In this document: positions 56,312 to 64,000 of the stretch, piece by piece | Numbering within the stretch: position 1 is the first letter of the stretch | Layout of the letters: every line of letters starts with the position of its first letter | DNA from: Vibrio sonorensis | GTDB lineage: Bacteria; Pseudomonadota; Gammaproteobacteria; Enterobacterales; Vibrionaceae | Length of the DNA stretch: 64,000 nucleotides | Assembly (NCBI RefSeq): GCF_001854765.1 | Contig: NZ_LJJE01000108.1 | Coordinates: forward strand, 1 to 64,000 | Reading direction: 5' to 3' | Notes under the pieces: model-generated | Database searches by the model: none | What the model was told of the DNA's origin: nothing | Seen by the model: only the letters and a program-made list of their open reading frames with translations | Position numbers and translations under genes: made by a program

Positions 56312-56815
56312 ATGACCCCTTTAGCACTGATTAACTTAAAAAATCCTTGGCACCTCTTAGCAACTGGCTTTGGCAGTGGGCTTTCACCGATTGTTCCGGG
56401 AACAATGGGAACATTAGCAGCGGTACCGTTTTACCTAGTTTTGGCTCTATTGCCTCTACCTCTTTATATCATCGCGGTCGCGGTATCTTGCCTTATTGGT
56501 ATTAAAATTTGTCAGGTAACTTCAGATGATATGGGGGTCCACGACCACGGTGCAATCGTGTGGGACGAGTTTGCGGGTTTTTGGCTTACCATGTTAGTTG
56601 TACCGCTATTTCAGTTGTCGGTCACCGATTGGAAGTGGCTAATAACTGGCTTTGTGCTTTTCCGTTTCTTCGATATGGTGAAACCTTGGCCAATAGGCTG
56701 GTTGGACAAAAAGGTTCACGGTGGGCTAGGTATTATGCTCGATGACATAGTCGCTGGTGGTATGGCTGGTGTGGCTCTCTATTTTGTTGGCCATTTTGCT
56801 GGATGGTTAAACTAA
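56312..56815 (+). CDS. pgpA: Phosphatidylglycerophosphatase A
   Basis: 167 residues, four or so membrane segments. Removes phosphate from phosphatidylglycerol-phosphate. ATGFGSGLSPIVPGTMGTLAA and VWDEFAGFWLTM are the conserved catalytic motifs. Operon with thiL. Confidence 0.94.
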   Translation: MTPLALINLKNPWHLLATGFGSGLSPIVPGTMGTLAAVPFYLVLALLPLPLYIIAVAVSCLIGIKICQVTSDDMGVHDHGAIVWDEFAGFWLTMLVVPLFQLSVTDWKWLITGFVLFRFFDMVKPWPIGWLDKKVHGGLGIMLDDIVAGGMAGVALYFVGHFAGWLN

Positions 56816-56841
56816 AAAAGGTTCCGAAAGGAACCTTTTTT
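56814..56841. terminator. Bidirectional terminator between pgpA and DUF3461 gene
   Basis: AAAAAAGGTTCC gaaa GGAACCTTTTTT; perfect stem. Confidence 0.9.
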
Positions 56842-56842
56842 G

Positions 56843-57226
56843 CTACTTAAGTTTTTGTAAGTCCGCTTCTATCTCCGCTATTTTACTCGATACCACCTTT
56901 TCAAGATGCCTGAGATCGCTCAGTACCTTTTCCTTTAAGTCTACTTCTGCAATTTTCTCTGGTCGGGTAAGTGTGTTGAGTTCGTCGATAACTAAAGTAA
57001 GGTTTCGATTTATCTCCGTCACTTCTTTGTATTGATGACTGCCACTGTCCACCAATACGTTTTTTACTTGACGCGGATATTTAAACTTAACGCTTTTCGC
57101 GAACAACTCTCCTTTTTGTTTGCGAAAATAGATTTTTAACACATCCTTGTGAGCCTCCTGTCTTAAGGAGTAACGCTCGATTTGCTTAGGATCATGGATG
57201 CCTAAGCCAGTGAGGTTTGGAAACAT
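56843..57226 (-). CDS. DUF3461 family protein
   Basis: 127 residues. Signature NLTGLGIHDPKQIERYSLRQ and KYPRQVKNV. Function unknown, soluble, C-terminal coiled-coil-like tail (LEKVVSSKIAEIEADLQKLK). ATG 57226 (MFPNLTGLG) is the family start; open frame extends 12 codons upstream. Confidence 0.8.
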   Translation of the reverse strand: MFPNLTGLGIHDPKQIERYSLRQEAHKDVLKIYFRKQKGELFAKSVKFKYPRQVKNVLVDSGSHQYKEVTEINRNLTLVIDELNTLTRPEKIAEVDLKEKVLSDLRHLEKVVSSKIAEIEADLQKLK

Positions 57227-57388
57227 AAGCGACCTCTTAGTGATTGATGTTGTCATACCCAAATCCTCTTAATGTTAGATTATTTGGGCTAATCTACCTT
57301 TAATGTAGCAGCCAAGTTTCGTGGTAGATAGTTGATTTTCTAACCAATAGTACAACTTGTGGGCGAGATCGCCTTCCGTACAGAGCGG

Positions 57389-60010
57389 CTATGGGGCAAG
57401 CTCAGCAACATTGGCTACTAAGGTTTCTCTTAGTGTAGCTTGCTGCTGCTCATTCAGCTGACCGCCCTGACCATCAGTGATGATAAACAAGTCCTCTGCT
57501 CGCTCGCCAATGGTCGTGATCTTAGCTGCGTGAAGAATGATGTTTAGGTTTGCAAAGGTCGCCCCTACCGTTGCCAAAAGGCCCGGGGTATCAAGTGCGA
57601 CAAGTTCTAATAAAGTGCGTTTACGACTTTTTGTCGGTAGAAAATCAACTTTGGTTTTGACTTTAAAGTGCTGCAAGTTCCTAGGGATACGGCGAGTTTT
57701 TATCTTGGTCAGTCGGCCGTCTTGTAGTACGTGGGCTAAATGCTTTATCACGGCTTTGTGACGATTTTCTTCGATGGCGTCACCGTGTTGATCCAGTACG
57801 ATAAAGGTATCGAGCACATATCCGTCTTTACTCGTCATTACTTGGGCGTCATGAACGTTAAAGTTGCGTCTGTCTAACTCAGCAACCACCGTGGCAAACA
57901 GTGCGCTTTGGTCTTTGCTATGAATAAATACCTCAGTGCCGCCGCGAGTCGCTTTTTTACTGATCAGGATTAATGGGACACTTAGGTCGTTATGATGCAG
58001 TAGGTGCATACCGTGCCAAGCGATCTGTTTATGGGTATGGCGAAGGAAATAGTCTGCTTTAAAGCGCTGCCATAGCAGTTCGATTTGACGTGCTGTAAAT
58101 CCTTCTTTGCGCAACTGGGCCGAAGCCAGCTGTTGGTTGTGGCGAATGCGGTCGCGCACATCTACTGGGTTTTCTAACCCGCGTCGCAGCGCTCGTTGAG
58201 TGGAGTAAAAGAGCTCTGCTAACAGGGTGCGTTTCCAACTGTTCCACAGCTCGGGGTTTGTGGCACAAATATCGGCAACCGTCAGGCAGACGAGGTGCTC
58301 TAGATATTCTTCGTCTCTCACTTTTTTGGCAAACTCGGTGATCACTTCCGGATCGTAGATGTCGCGCCTTTGCGCCGTTACTGACATCAGTAAATGGTGT
58401 CTAACCAACCAAGATACCAAACGCGATTCTGGTTTGGACAAGCCGTGATCAATACAGAATTCATACGCTTCTTCCGCACCTATTTCTGAGTGGTCTCCGC
58501 CGCGTCCTTTTCCTATGTCGTGGAAAATTGCAGCGAGGATCAGAAGCTCTTTTTTCTGAATTCGAGGGTAAACTTCGCAACAAATTGGATGCTTATCGTG
58601 GTTTTTTGCATAGCTGAAAGTATTGATATGCTTTAGCAACCGGACACTGTGCTCATCGACGGTGTAAACGTGGAAGAGGTCAAACTGCATCTGTCCTACA
58701 ATTTGGCTCCATTGCGGTAAATAGGCCGCTAGTACCCCGAGTTTATGCATTAATACGAAGGCTCGATGCAGGGCGTTTGGATGCCGACATAGCTCCATAA
58801 ACTTTTCCCGTGCTGCGGGAATGGTATGTAGAAACTTATTGAGGCGTCTTCTAGCGGTTCTTAACTGGCGAAGTGTCGCTGGCGCAACACTTTCTATGGT
58901 TGAGTCGTTGGCGATATGCAGAAACATATCAAGTATGGTTTCTGGTCTCGCTTGGAACAGTGCGGGTTTTCTCGCTTCTATCAGTGGGCCGCGTCTTAAG
59001 AAGTCTTCACTGAGGATTTCTGGTTTGTCTTGCACACCATTATCTAAGATTGCTTGGTCAAAAATTTTAACCAACATTTTGTTGAGTTCTGCCACCCGTC
59101 GCAATGTTCGGTAGAACTCTTTCATCATCATTTCGACACCGCGGTTTCCTTCTCCCATATACCCCAAGTGTTCGGCGACTTGCGCTTGATGGGCGAAGGT
59201 CAGCCGGTTGTCGTAGCGTTTGAGTTCTATGTGCAGAGCAAATCTTACGCGCCACAAGAAATCCTGACATTCAACCAGTTCCCTATATTCCGCATCCGTA
59301 AGAAAGCCGTATTTGCTCATTTCGAGCAATGACGTAGCGCCAAAATGGCGACGAGCAATCCAGCTCAGTGTATGGATATCTCTCAACCCTCCAGGAGTGG
59401 ATTTGATATCAGGTTCAAGGTTATACGTGGTGTCGTGATAGCGAGCATGGCGCTCTCTTTGTTCTTTAACTTTTCCTTTGTAAAAAACTTCACTGGGCCA
59501 AAATGAGTCGGAATGAATCACCAGTTTGAGCTGCTGAAACGTATCTTCGCATCCGCAAAGCAATCTGGCCTCTTGCAAATTTGTGGCGACAGTCAGGTCG
59601 TTGCGACCTATCTCGGCACACTCTTCGACGGTTCTCACAGCGTGCCCGACTTCTAAGCGCAGATCCCATAGTAGAGTAATAAACTCGCTGACTTTTGCTG
59701 CCAAACTATCGGGCAATGTCATTCTTGAAACGACTAAGATATCGATGTCCGAGAGAGGGTGTAGCTCACCTCTTCCATACCCCCCTACGGCAACCAAACT
59801 GATATGCGGATACTCTGCAAAGCCAAAATGTTCCCAAAGTCGATTAAGCATCAGGTCTATGAATTCCGCTCTGCCAAGGACTAAGTCTGTCACTGGATGG
59901 TGATTGAGAAACTCTTGTTTCTGAAAATGAGCAAAGGCTTCTAGTTGCGCTTTTAACTCGTCAACAGCTAGCTGGTTTGGTTCGAAGGTGAGGGGGCATT
60001 GATAGGACAT
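57389..60010 (-). CDS. glnD: PII uridylyltransferase/uridylyl-removing enzyme GlnD
   Basis: 873 residues. Senses glutamine and modifies PII proteins. N-terminal nucleotidyltransferase (VAVGGYGRGELHPLSDID), HD hydrolase (FHDIGKGRGGDHSE), then two ACT domains near the C-terminus (about 690 and 800 onward). ATG 60010; TTG 60019 is an alternative. Divergent-to-none: the next gene map is on the same strand, 122 bp upstream. Confidence 0.94.
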   Translation of the reverse strand: MSYQCPLTFEPNQLAVDELKAQLEAFAHFQKQEFLNHHPVTDLVLGRAEFIDLMLNRLWEHFGFAEYPHISLVAVGGYGRGELHPLSDIDILVVSRMTLPDSLAAKVSEFITLLWDLRLEVGHAVRTVEECAEIGRNDLTVATNLQEARLLCGCEDTFQQLKLVIHSDSFWPSEVFYKGKVKEQRERHARYHDTTYNLEPDIKSTPGGLRDIHTLSWIARRHFGATSLLEMSKYGFLTDAEYRELVECQDFLWRVRFALHIELKRYDNRLTFAHQAQVAEHLGYMGEGNRGVEMMMKEFYRTLRRVAELNKMLVKIFDQAILDNGVQDKPEILSEDFLRRGPLIEARKPALFQARPETILDMFLHIANDSTIESVAPATLRQLRTARRRLNKFLHTIPAAREKFMELCRHPNALHRAFVLMHKLGVLAAYLPQWSQIVGQMQFDLFHVYTVDEHSVRLLKHINTFSYAKNHDKHPICCEVYPRIQKKELLILAAIFHDIGKGRGGDHSEIGAEEAYEFCIDHGLSKPESRLVSWLVRHHLLMSVTAQRRDIYDPEVITEFAKKVRDEEYLEHLVCLTVADICATNPELWNSWKRTLLAELFYSTQRALRRGLENPVDVRDRIRHNQQLASAQLRKEGFTARQIELLWQRFKADYFLRHTHKQIAWHGMHLLHHNDLSVPLILISKKATRGGTEVFIHSKDQSALFATVVAELDRRNFNVHDAQVMTSKDGYVLDTFIVLDQHGDAIEENRHKAVIKHLAHVLQDGRLTKIKTRRIPRNLQHFKVKTKVDFLPTKSRKRTLLELVALDTPGLLATVGATFANLNIILHAAKITTIGERAEDLFIITDGQGGQLNEQQQATLRETLVANVAELAP

Positions 60011-60097
60011 ATTGAGCAATCCGTGCTAAAGCAAAATCTAAATCCACTCTATACGTAACCTAGTGTTTGCTCAAGAAGCACGAGATTTATTTGGTTG

Positions 60098-60127
60098 AAA
60101 AAATCCCCGCCGAAGCGAGGATTTGAA
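60098..60127 (-). terminator. Terminator of map
   Basis: AAATCCTCGC / GCGGGGATTT on the minus strand with T run. Confidence 0.85.
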
Positions 60128-60131
60128 AGGA

Positions 60132-61010
60132 TTAAGCGTTGTTCATCAAACGGGGAATGGATTCTTCTTTGCGAAGAGTGAGAACCTCGCATCCATTTTT
60201 AGTCACCAGTAAAGTGTGTTCGTATTGCGCTGACTTTTTACCGTCTCCCGTGTACACGGTCCAGTCATCGGCTGCATCGACACTTACGCCAAATTTTCCG
60301 GCGTTAATCATAGGTTCTATGGTAAAGCACATGCCTTCTTTTAGAATGCGACGGTCGTTGTTTTTGTAGTGAACAACTTGAGGCTCTTCGTGGAACTCGT
60401 TGCCAATACCGTGTCCGCAAAAATCTTTTACAATAGAGAATTTGTTACGCGGGTTTTTCTTGTTGTTCTCTTTGATGTACTTTTCAATCGCTGTTCCGAT
60501 ATCACCGACCGTTGCGCCGGGCTTCACTTTTCGCATACCTACGTAAAGCGCTTCTTGAGTAACCATACACAAGCGTTTATCTGCGGGTGATACATCACCT
60601 ACTAAGAACATTTTAGAGGTATCTCCGTGGTAACCTTGTGGACGCGTGCTTATATCTGCGCCTTCCTCATCAGGTACGATTACCGTGATATCGACATTGA
60701 TGATGTCGCCATTTTTTAGCACCGCGGGTTTTAGTTGGCCGTTGCTCCCCACTTCATCGGCAACAGCCGGAATGCCGTGACAAACAATGTGATTAATGGA
60801 AGTACAGATGGATTTTGGGAACCCATGGTAATCAAGTGGCGCAGAGTATGCCCCTTTGTCGGTGGCGTAATCATGGCAGATCTGGTTTAGCTCTTCTGTC
60901 GTTACCCCTTCCTTTATATGAGGCTCGATCATTTCTAATACATCTGCTGCTAGCGCACCAGCAATGCGCATACGTTCTACTTCTTCTGCGGTTTTAATCT
61001 TGATTGACAT
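60132..61010 (-). CDS. map: Methionine aminopeptidase type I
   Basis: 292 residues (E. coli 264), somewhat longer by an insertion around DEVGSNGQLKPAVL and DEEGADISTRPQ. Removes N-terminal Met. Metal-binding residues: NVDITVI, GHGIGNEFHEEP, FTIEPMIN and QYEHTLLV. Divergent from rpsB, as usual. Confidence 0.95.
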   Translation of the reverse strand: MSIKIKTAEEVERMRIAGALAADVLEMIEPHIKEGVTTEELNQICHDYATDKGAYSAPLDYHGFPKSICTSINHIVCHGIPAVADEVGSNGQLKPAVLKNGDIINVDITVIVPDEEGADISTRPQGYHGDTSKMFLVGDVSPADKRLCMVTQEALYVGMRKVKPGATVGDIGTAIEKYIKENNKKNPRNKFSIVKDFCGHGIGNEFHEEPQVVHYKNNDRRILKEGMCFTIEPMINAGKFGVSVDAADDWTVYTGDGKKSAQYEHTLLVTKNGCEVLTLRKEESIPRLMNNA

Positions 61011-61289
61011 GTACTTTCTCTACCAATTTGTTCTCTCTGCCATAGCAGTTTGCCGCATTCTATCAGGAAGAAATGAGAATGTGTATTTGTCTTAACCCAC
61101 ATTCTATATTTTGAATGCTAAACATAGTTACGAAGACAAAGTAGAAAAGGGCCATGGAAAAGTGCGCAGAAAGCAATTTTTACTGGCTTTGTGAGGCTAA
61201 AATATGGTATAAAGCGCGCCGGAAGCTGCTCTGATATCTTCAATTTGGCGATACCGAGTCAGTCTCCATAAACCAAATTATTGTTAAAT

Positions 61290-61385
61290 CACACACATTC
61301 CGACACGTGTTCCGGGGTGCTTAGCGTTAAGTCTAGGTCGGTAACATGGGGAATGTGGAGGCCTAACCCCATAGAGGAATTTAAA
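61290..61385 (+). promoter_or_regulatory. rpsB leader (S2 autoregulation candidate)
   Basis: The region 61011-61385 has no gene. Before rpsB lies a structured leader (GGGGTGCTTAGC, ggtcggtaacatgggg, then aacccc) similar in position to the known E. coli rpsB leader through which S2 represses its own operon. Its function here is inferred. Confidence 0.5.
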
Positions 61386-62114
61386 ATGGCAACTGTATCA
61401 ATGCGCGACATGCTGAAAGCTGGTGTTCACTTCGGTCACCAAACTCGTTACTGGAACCCAAAAATGAAGCCATTCATCTTTGGTGCTCGTAACCGCGTTC
61501 ACATCATCAACCTAGAAAAAACTGTACCTATGTTCAACGACGCTCTAGCTGAGCTACAAAAAGTTGGCGAGAAGAAAGGTAAAGTTCTTTTTGTTGGTAC
61601 TAAGCGCGCTGCATCTGAAGCTGTTAAAGAAGCTGCAATCGCAAGCAACCAGTTCTACGTAAACAACCGCTGGTTGGGTGGTATGCTGACTAACTACAAA
61701 ACTGTACGTCAGTCTATCAAGCGTCTTAAAGATCTAGAAGCACAGGCTCAAGACGGCACTTTCGACAAGCTAACTAAGAAAGAAGCTCTAATGCGTACTC
61801 GCGAAATGGAGAAGCTAGAGAAATCTCTTGGTGGTATCAAAGACATGGGTGGCCTACCTGACGCTCTATTCGTAATCGACGCTGACCACGAGCACATTGC
61901 GATTAAAGAAGCTAACAACCTAGGTATCCCAGTTTACGCTGTGGTAGATACTAACTCTAACCCAGACGGCGTTGACTACATCATCCCAGGTAACGACGAT
62001 GCGATCCGTGCAGTTCAGCTGTACCTAAATGCTGCTGGTCAAGCGGTATCTGAAGGCCGTAACAAAGACGTTGCTGCTGTAGCTGAAAAAGACGGCTTCG
62101 TAGAAGCTGAATAA
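61386..62114 (+). CDS. rpsB: 30S ribosomal protein S2
   Basis: 242 residues. MATVSMRDMLKAGVHFGHQT, FIFGARNRVHIINLEKT and KRAASEAV are canonical. First gene of rpsB-tsf. ATG 61386 with AGAGGAA upstream. Shows strong codon bias typical of ribosomal genes. Confidence 0.97.
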   Translation: MATVSMRDMLKAGVHFGHQTRYWNPKMKPFIFGARNRVHIINLEKTVPMFNDALAELQKVGEKKGKVLFVGTKRAASEAVKEAAIASNQFYVNNRWLGGMLTNYKTVRQSIKRLKDLEAQAQDGTFDKLTKKEALMRTREMEKLEKSLGGIKDMGGLPDALFVIDADHEHIAIKEANNLGIPVYAVVDTNSNPDGVDYIIPGNDDAIRAVQLYLNAAGQAVSEGRNKDVAAVAEKDGFVEAE

Positions 62115-62181
62115 TAACGGCTCTGTGTCACACTTGGTCTATGTGAAACCTAGTTGTCGCATAAACTAAGTTATAGTTAGC

Positions 62182-62212
62182 ATCAGGGGCCACTTGAAGG
62201 CCCCTGATTTTT
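62182..62212 (+). terminator. Terminator/attenuator between rpsB and tsf
   Basis: ATCAGGGGCC / GGCCCCTGAT, perfect 10-bp stem, five T. Confidence 0.85.
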
Positions 62213-62242
62213 ACCTTATCCGGAATCAATGAGGAATAGAGA

Positions 62243-63085
62243 ATGGCTGTTACTGCTGCTCTAGTTAAAGAACTGCGCGATCGTACTGGCGCAGGTATGA
62301 TGGAATGTAAGAAGGCGCTTGTTGAAACTAACGGCGACGTCGAACTAGCAATTGAAAACATGCGTAAATCAGGCGCTGCAAAAGCTGCTAAGAAAGCAGG
62401 TAACGTAGCGGCTGAAGGTGCGATCATCATTAAAGACGCAGACGGTGTTGCAGTTCTTCTTGAAGTTAACTGCCAAACTGACTTCGTTGCTAAAGACGGT
62501 AACTTCACTGCATTTGCAGAGAAAGTTGCAGAGACTGCTCTAGCTTCTAAAGCGACTGTTGAAGAGCTAGTTGCTCAGTTTGAAGAAGAGCGCGTAGCTC
62601 TAGTTGCTAAAATCGGCGAAAACATCAACATCCGTCGCGTACAATACGTTGAAGGTGCTGCTATTTCTTCTTACCGTCACGGTGAGAAAATCGGTGTTGT
62701 TGTTGCTGGTGAAGGCGATGTTGAAACACTTAAGCACGTTGCTATGCACGTTGCTGCTTCTCGTCCAGAGTTTGTTAACCCTGAAGACGTACCAGCAGAC
62801 GTTGTAGAAAAAGAGAAAGCAGTTCAAGTTGAAATCGCAATGAACGAAGGCAAGCCAGCTGAAATCGCTGAAAAGATGGTTGTTGGCCGCATGAAGAAGT
62901 TCACTGGCGAAATCTCTCTAACTGGTCAGCCTTTCGTTATGGAACCTAAGAAATCTGTAGGTGAAATCTTGAAAGAGCGCGGCGCTTCTGTTTCTACTTT
63001 CGTTCGTCTAGAAGTTGGCGAAGGTATCGAGAAGAAAGAAGAAATGAGCTTCGCTGAAGAAGTTGCACTAGCGCAAAAAGGTTAA
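62243..63085 (+). CDS. tsf: Elongation factor Ts
   Basis: 280 residues. Recycles EF-Tu. VKELRDRTGAGMMECKKALV and VNCQTDFVA are the hallmark motifs. Expected operon place after rpsB; strong codon bias. Confidence 0.97.
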   Translation: MAVTAALVKELRDRTGAGMMECKKALVETNGDVELAIENMRKSGAAKAAKKAGNVAAEGAIIIKDADGVAVLLEVNCQTDFVAKDGNFTAFAEKVAETALASKATVEELVAQFEEERVALVAKIGENINIRRVQYVEGAAISSYRHGEKIGVVVAGEGDVETLKHVAMHVAASRPEFVNPEDVPADVVEKEKAVQVEIAMNEGKPAEIAEKMVVGRMKKFTGEISLTGQPFVMEPKKSVGEILKERGASVSTFVRLEVGEGIEKKEEMSFAEEVALAQKG

Positions 63086-63110
63086 TCCTTAGCGAATTGT
63101 GTAAAGATTA

Positions 63111-63137
63111 GACCGTGGCCATGGCTGCGGTCTTTTT
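63111..63137 (+). terminator. Terminator of tsf
   Basis: GACCG...CGGTC with five T. Confidence 0.7.
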
Positions 63138-63226
63138 ATGAATAATTGTCATCAATATAGACTTAGCGTTACCGAGCCTCTATTGATGACTGTTAATCAA
63201 CAAACTCTCTTTGGAAGGTAAACTCC

Positions 63227-63949
63227 ATGACTACGAACCCTAAACCAGCATATCAACGTATTCTGTTAAAATTGAGCGGTGAAGCTCTGCAAGGCGAAGA
63301 AGGCTTTGGTATTGATCCAGCGATCCTTGATCGCATGGCTCAAGAAGTAAAAGAATTGGTTGAGTTGGGTGTTCAAGTTGGTGTCGTTATCGGTGGTGGT
63401 AACCTGTTCCGTGGCGCTGGTCTTGCTGAAGCGGGCATGAACCGTGTTGTTGGCGATCACATGGGTATGCTGGCTACAGTGATGAATGGTTTGGCTATGC
63501 GCGACGCTCTTCACCGTGCTTATGTTAATGCTCGCGTTATGTCTGCAATCCCTTTGAAAGGCGTATGTGACGATTACAACTGGGCTGACGCTATTCGCGA
63601 ACTGCGCCAAGGTCGCGTTGTTATCTTTTCTGCAGGTACAGGTAACCCATTTTTTACCACTGATTCTGCTGCTTGTCTTCGCGGTATTGAAATTGAAGCG
63701 GATGTTGTGCTTAAAGCCACAAAAGTTGATGGTGTATTTACAGCAGACCCAGTAGCCAACCCTGATGCAGAGCTGTATGATAACCTTTCATTTGGTGAAG
63801 TTCTTGAAAAGGAACTAAAAGTAATGGACTTGGCCGCATTTACGCTGGCGCGTGACCACAAAATGCCAATTCGAGTATTTAATATGAACAAGCCAGGCGC
63901 TCTTCGTCGCGTGGTAATGGGAGAAGCTGAAGGGACTTTGATCTCTTAA
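63227..63949 (+). CDS. pyrH: UMP kinase
   Basis: 240 residues, amino-acid kinase fold. Phosphorylates UMP, regulated by GTP and UTP. RILLKLSGEALQGEEGFGID and GVVIGGGNLFRG are diagnostic. Third gene of the rpsB-tsf-pyrH block; frr normally follows outside the window. Confidence 0.96.
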   Translation: MTTNPKPAYQRILLKLSGEALQGEEGFGIDPAILDRMAQEVKELVELGVQVGVVIGGGNLFRGAGLAEAGMNRVVGDHMGMLATVMNGLAMRDALHRAYVNARVMSAIPLKGVCDDYNWADAIRELRQGRVVIFSAGTGNPFFTTDSAACLRGIEIEADVVLKATKVDGVFTADPVANPDAELYDNLSFGEVLEKELKVMDLAAFTLARDHKMPIRVFNMNKPGALRRVVMGEAEGTLIS

Positions 63950-63961
63950 CAGCTGAATGCT

Positions 63962-63983
63962 TACCGAGGTAGTGGCCTCGGTA
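63962..63983 (+). terminator. Hairpin after pyrH
   Basis: TACCGAGG / CCTCGGTA with a 6-nt loop but only a weak T run; may be a weak terminator. Confidence 0.5.
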
Positions 63984-64000
63984 TTGCCATGTTTTACTCC

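Overview
The window looks like a chromosomal segment of a Vibrio or a close Vibrionaceae relative. The evidence is the mix of genes and their order: suhB-trmJ-iscRSUA-hscBA-fdx-iscX-pepB-ndk, a complete Na+-translocating NQR operon followed by apbE and nqrM, pepD / purine permease / gpt-frsA-crl-proBA, nrdR-ribD-ribE-ribB-ribH-nusB-thiL-pgpA, and glnD / map / rpsB-tsf-pyrH. No integrase, transposase, CRISPR array, complete tRNA or rRNA gene was seen. Most of it is core genome.

Layout. 1-330: two 160-bp tandem repeat units, each carrying an intrinsic terminator. 543-5783: a specialised Hsp70 module (HscC-type Hsp70, a membrane-anchored J-protein with HPE in place of HPD, and a DUF1266 protein). 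6146-15501: suhB, trmJ and the ISC iron-sulfur cluster operon under a double IscR site, then pepB and ndk. 15547-18246 (minus): a cysteine desulfurase, a YajL/DJ-1 protein and a PanE-like reductase in a tight operon. 18452-25791: Tsx-like porin, Lon-domain protein, an ECF sigma/ChrR pair, the yajG-ppiA-ampG operon, rlmG and bolA. 26266-33513: nqrABCDEF, apbE and nqrM, that is the sodium pump, its flavin-attaching enzyme and its assembly factor. 33582-41406: a two-receiver GGDEF protein, dinB behind a LexA box, a GreA/B-like protein, DUF2884 lipoprotein-like gene, an NSS transporter, and a rimB-rimK-aspartoacylase triad. 41737-50616: pepD, a CRP-linked small RNA/small ORF unit resembling VcdRP, PurR-linked purine permease, gpt, frsA, crl, a structured RNA region and proBA. 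50717-56815: nrdR, riboflavin genes, nusB, thiL, pgpA. 56843-63949: DUF3461, glnD, map, rpsB, tsf, pyrH.

Nine otherwise ordinary genes (hscA, pepB, yajL, nqrD, dinB, proB, proA, ribD, ribB) carry ten single-base frameshifts. Each can be repaired by restoring one base in a 2-3 base homopolymer, after which each gene has a whole number of codons and a normal family length. This is best read as residual indel error in the sequence, not gene decay; these genes are listed over their full span.

The most interesting non-protein signals are an orphan terminator/sRNA candidate near 6000, the VcdRP-like unit at 43503-43869, the multi-hairpin RNA region between crl and proB, an IscR-like site in front of trmJ, and three 23-bp-spaced repeats upstream of yajG.
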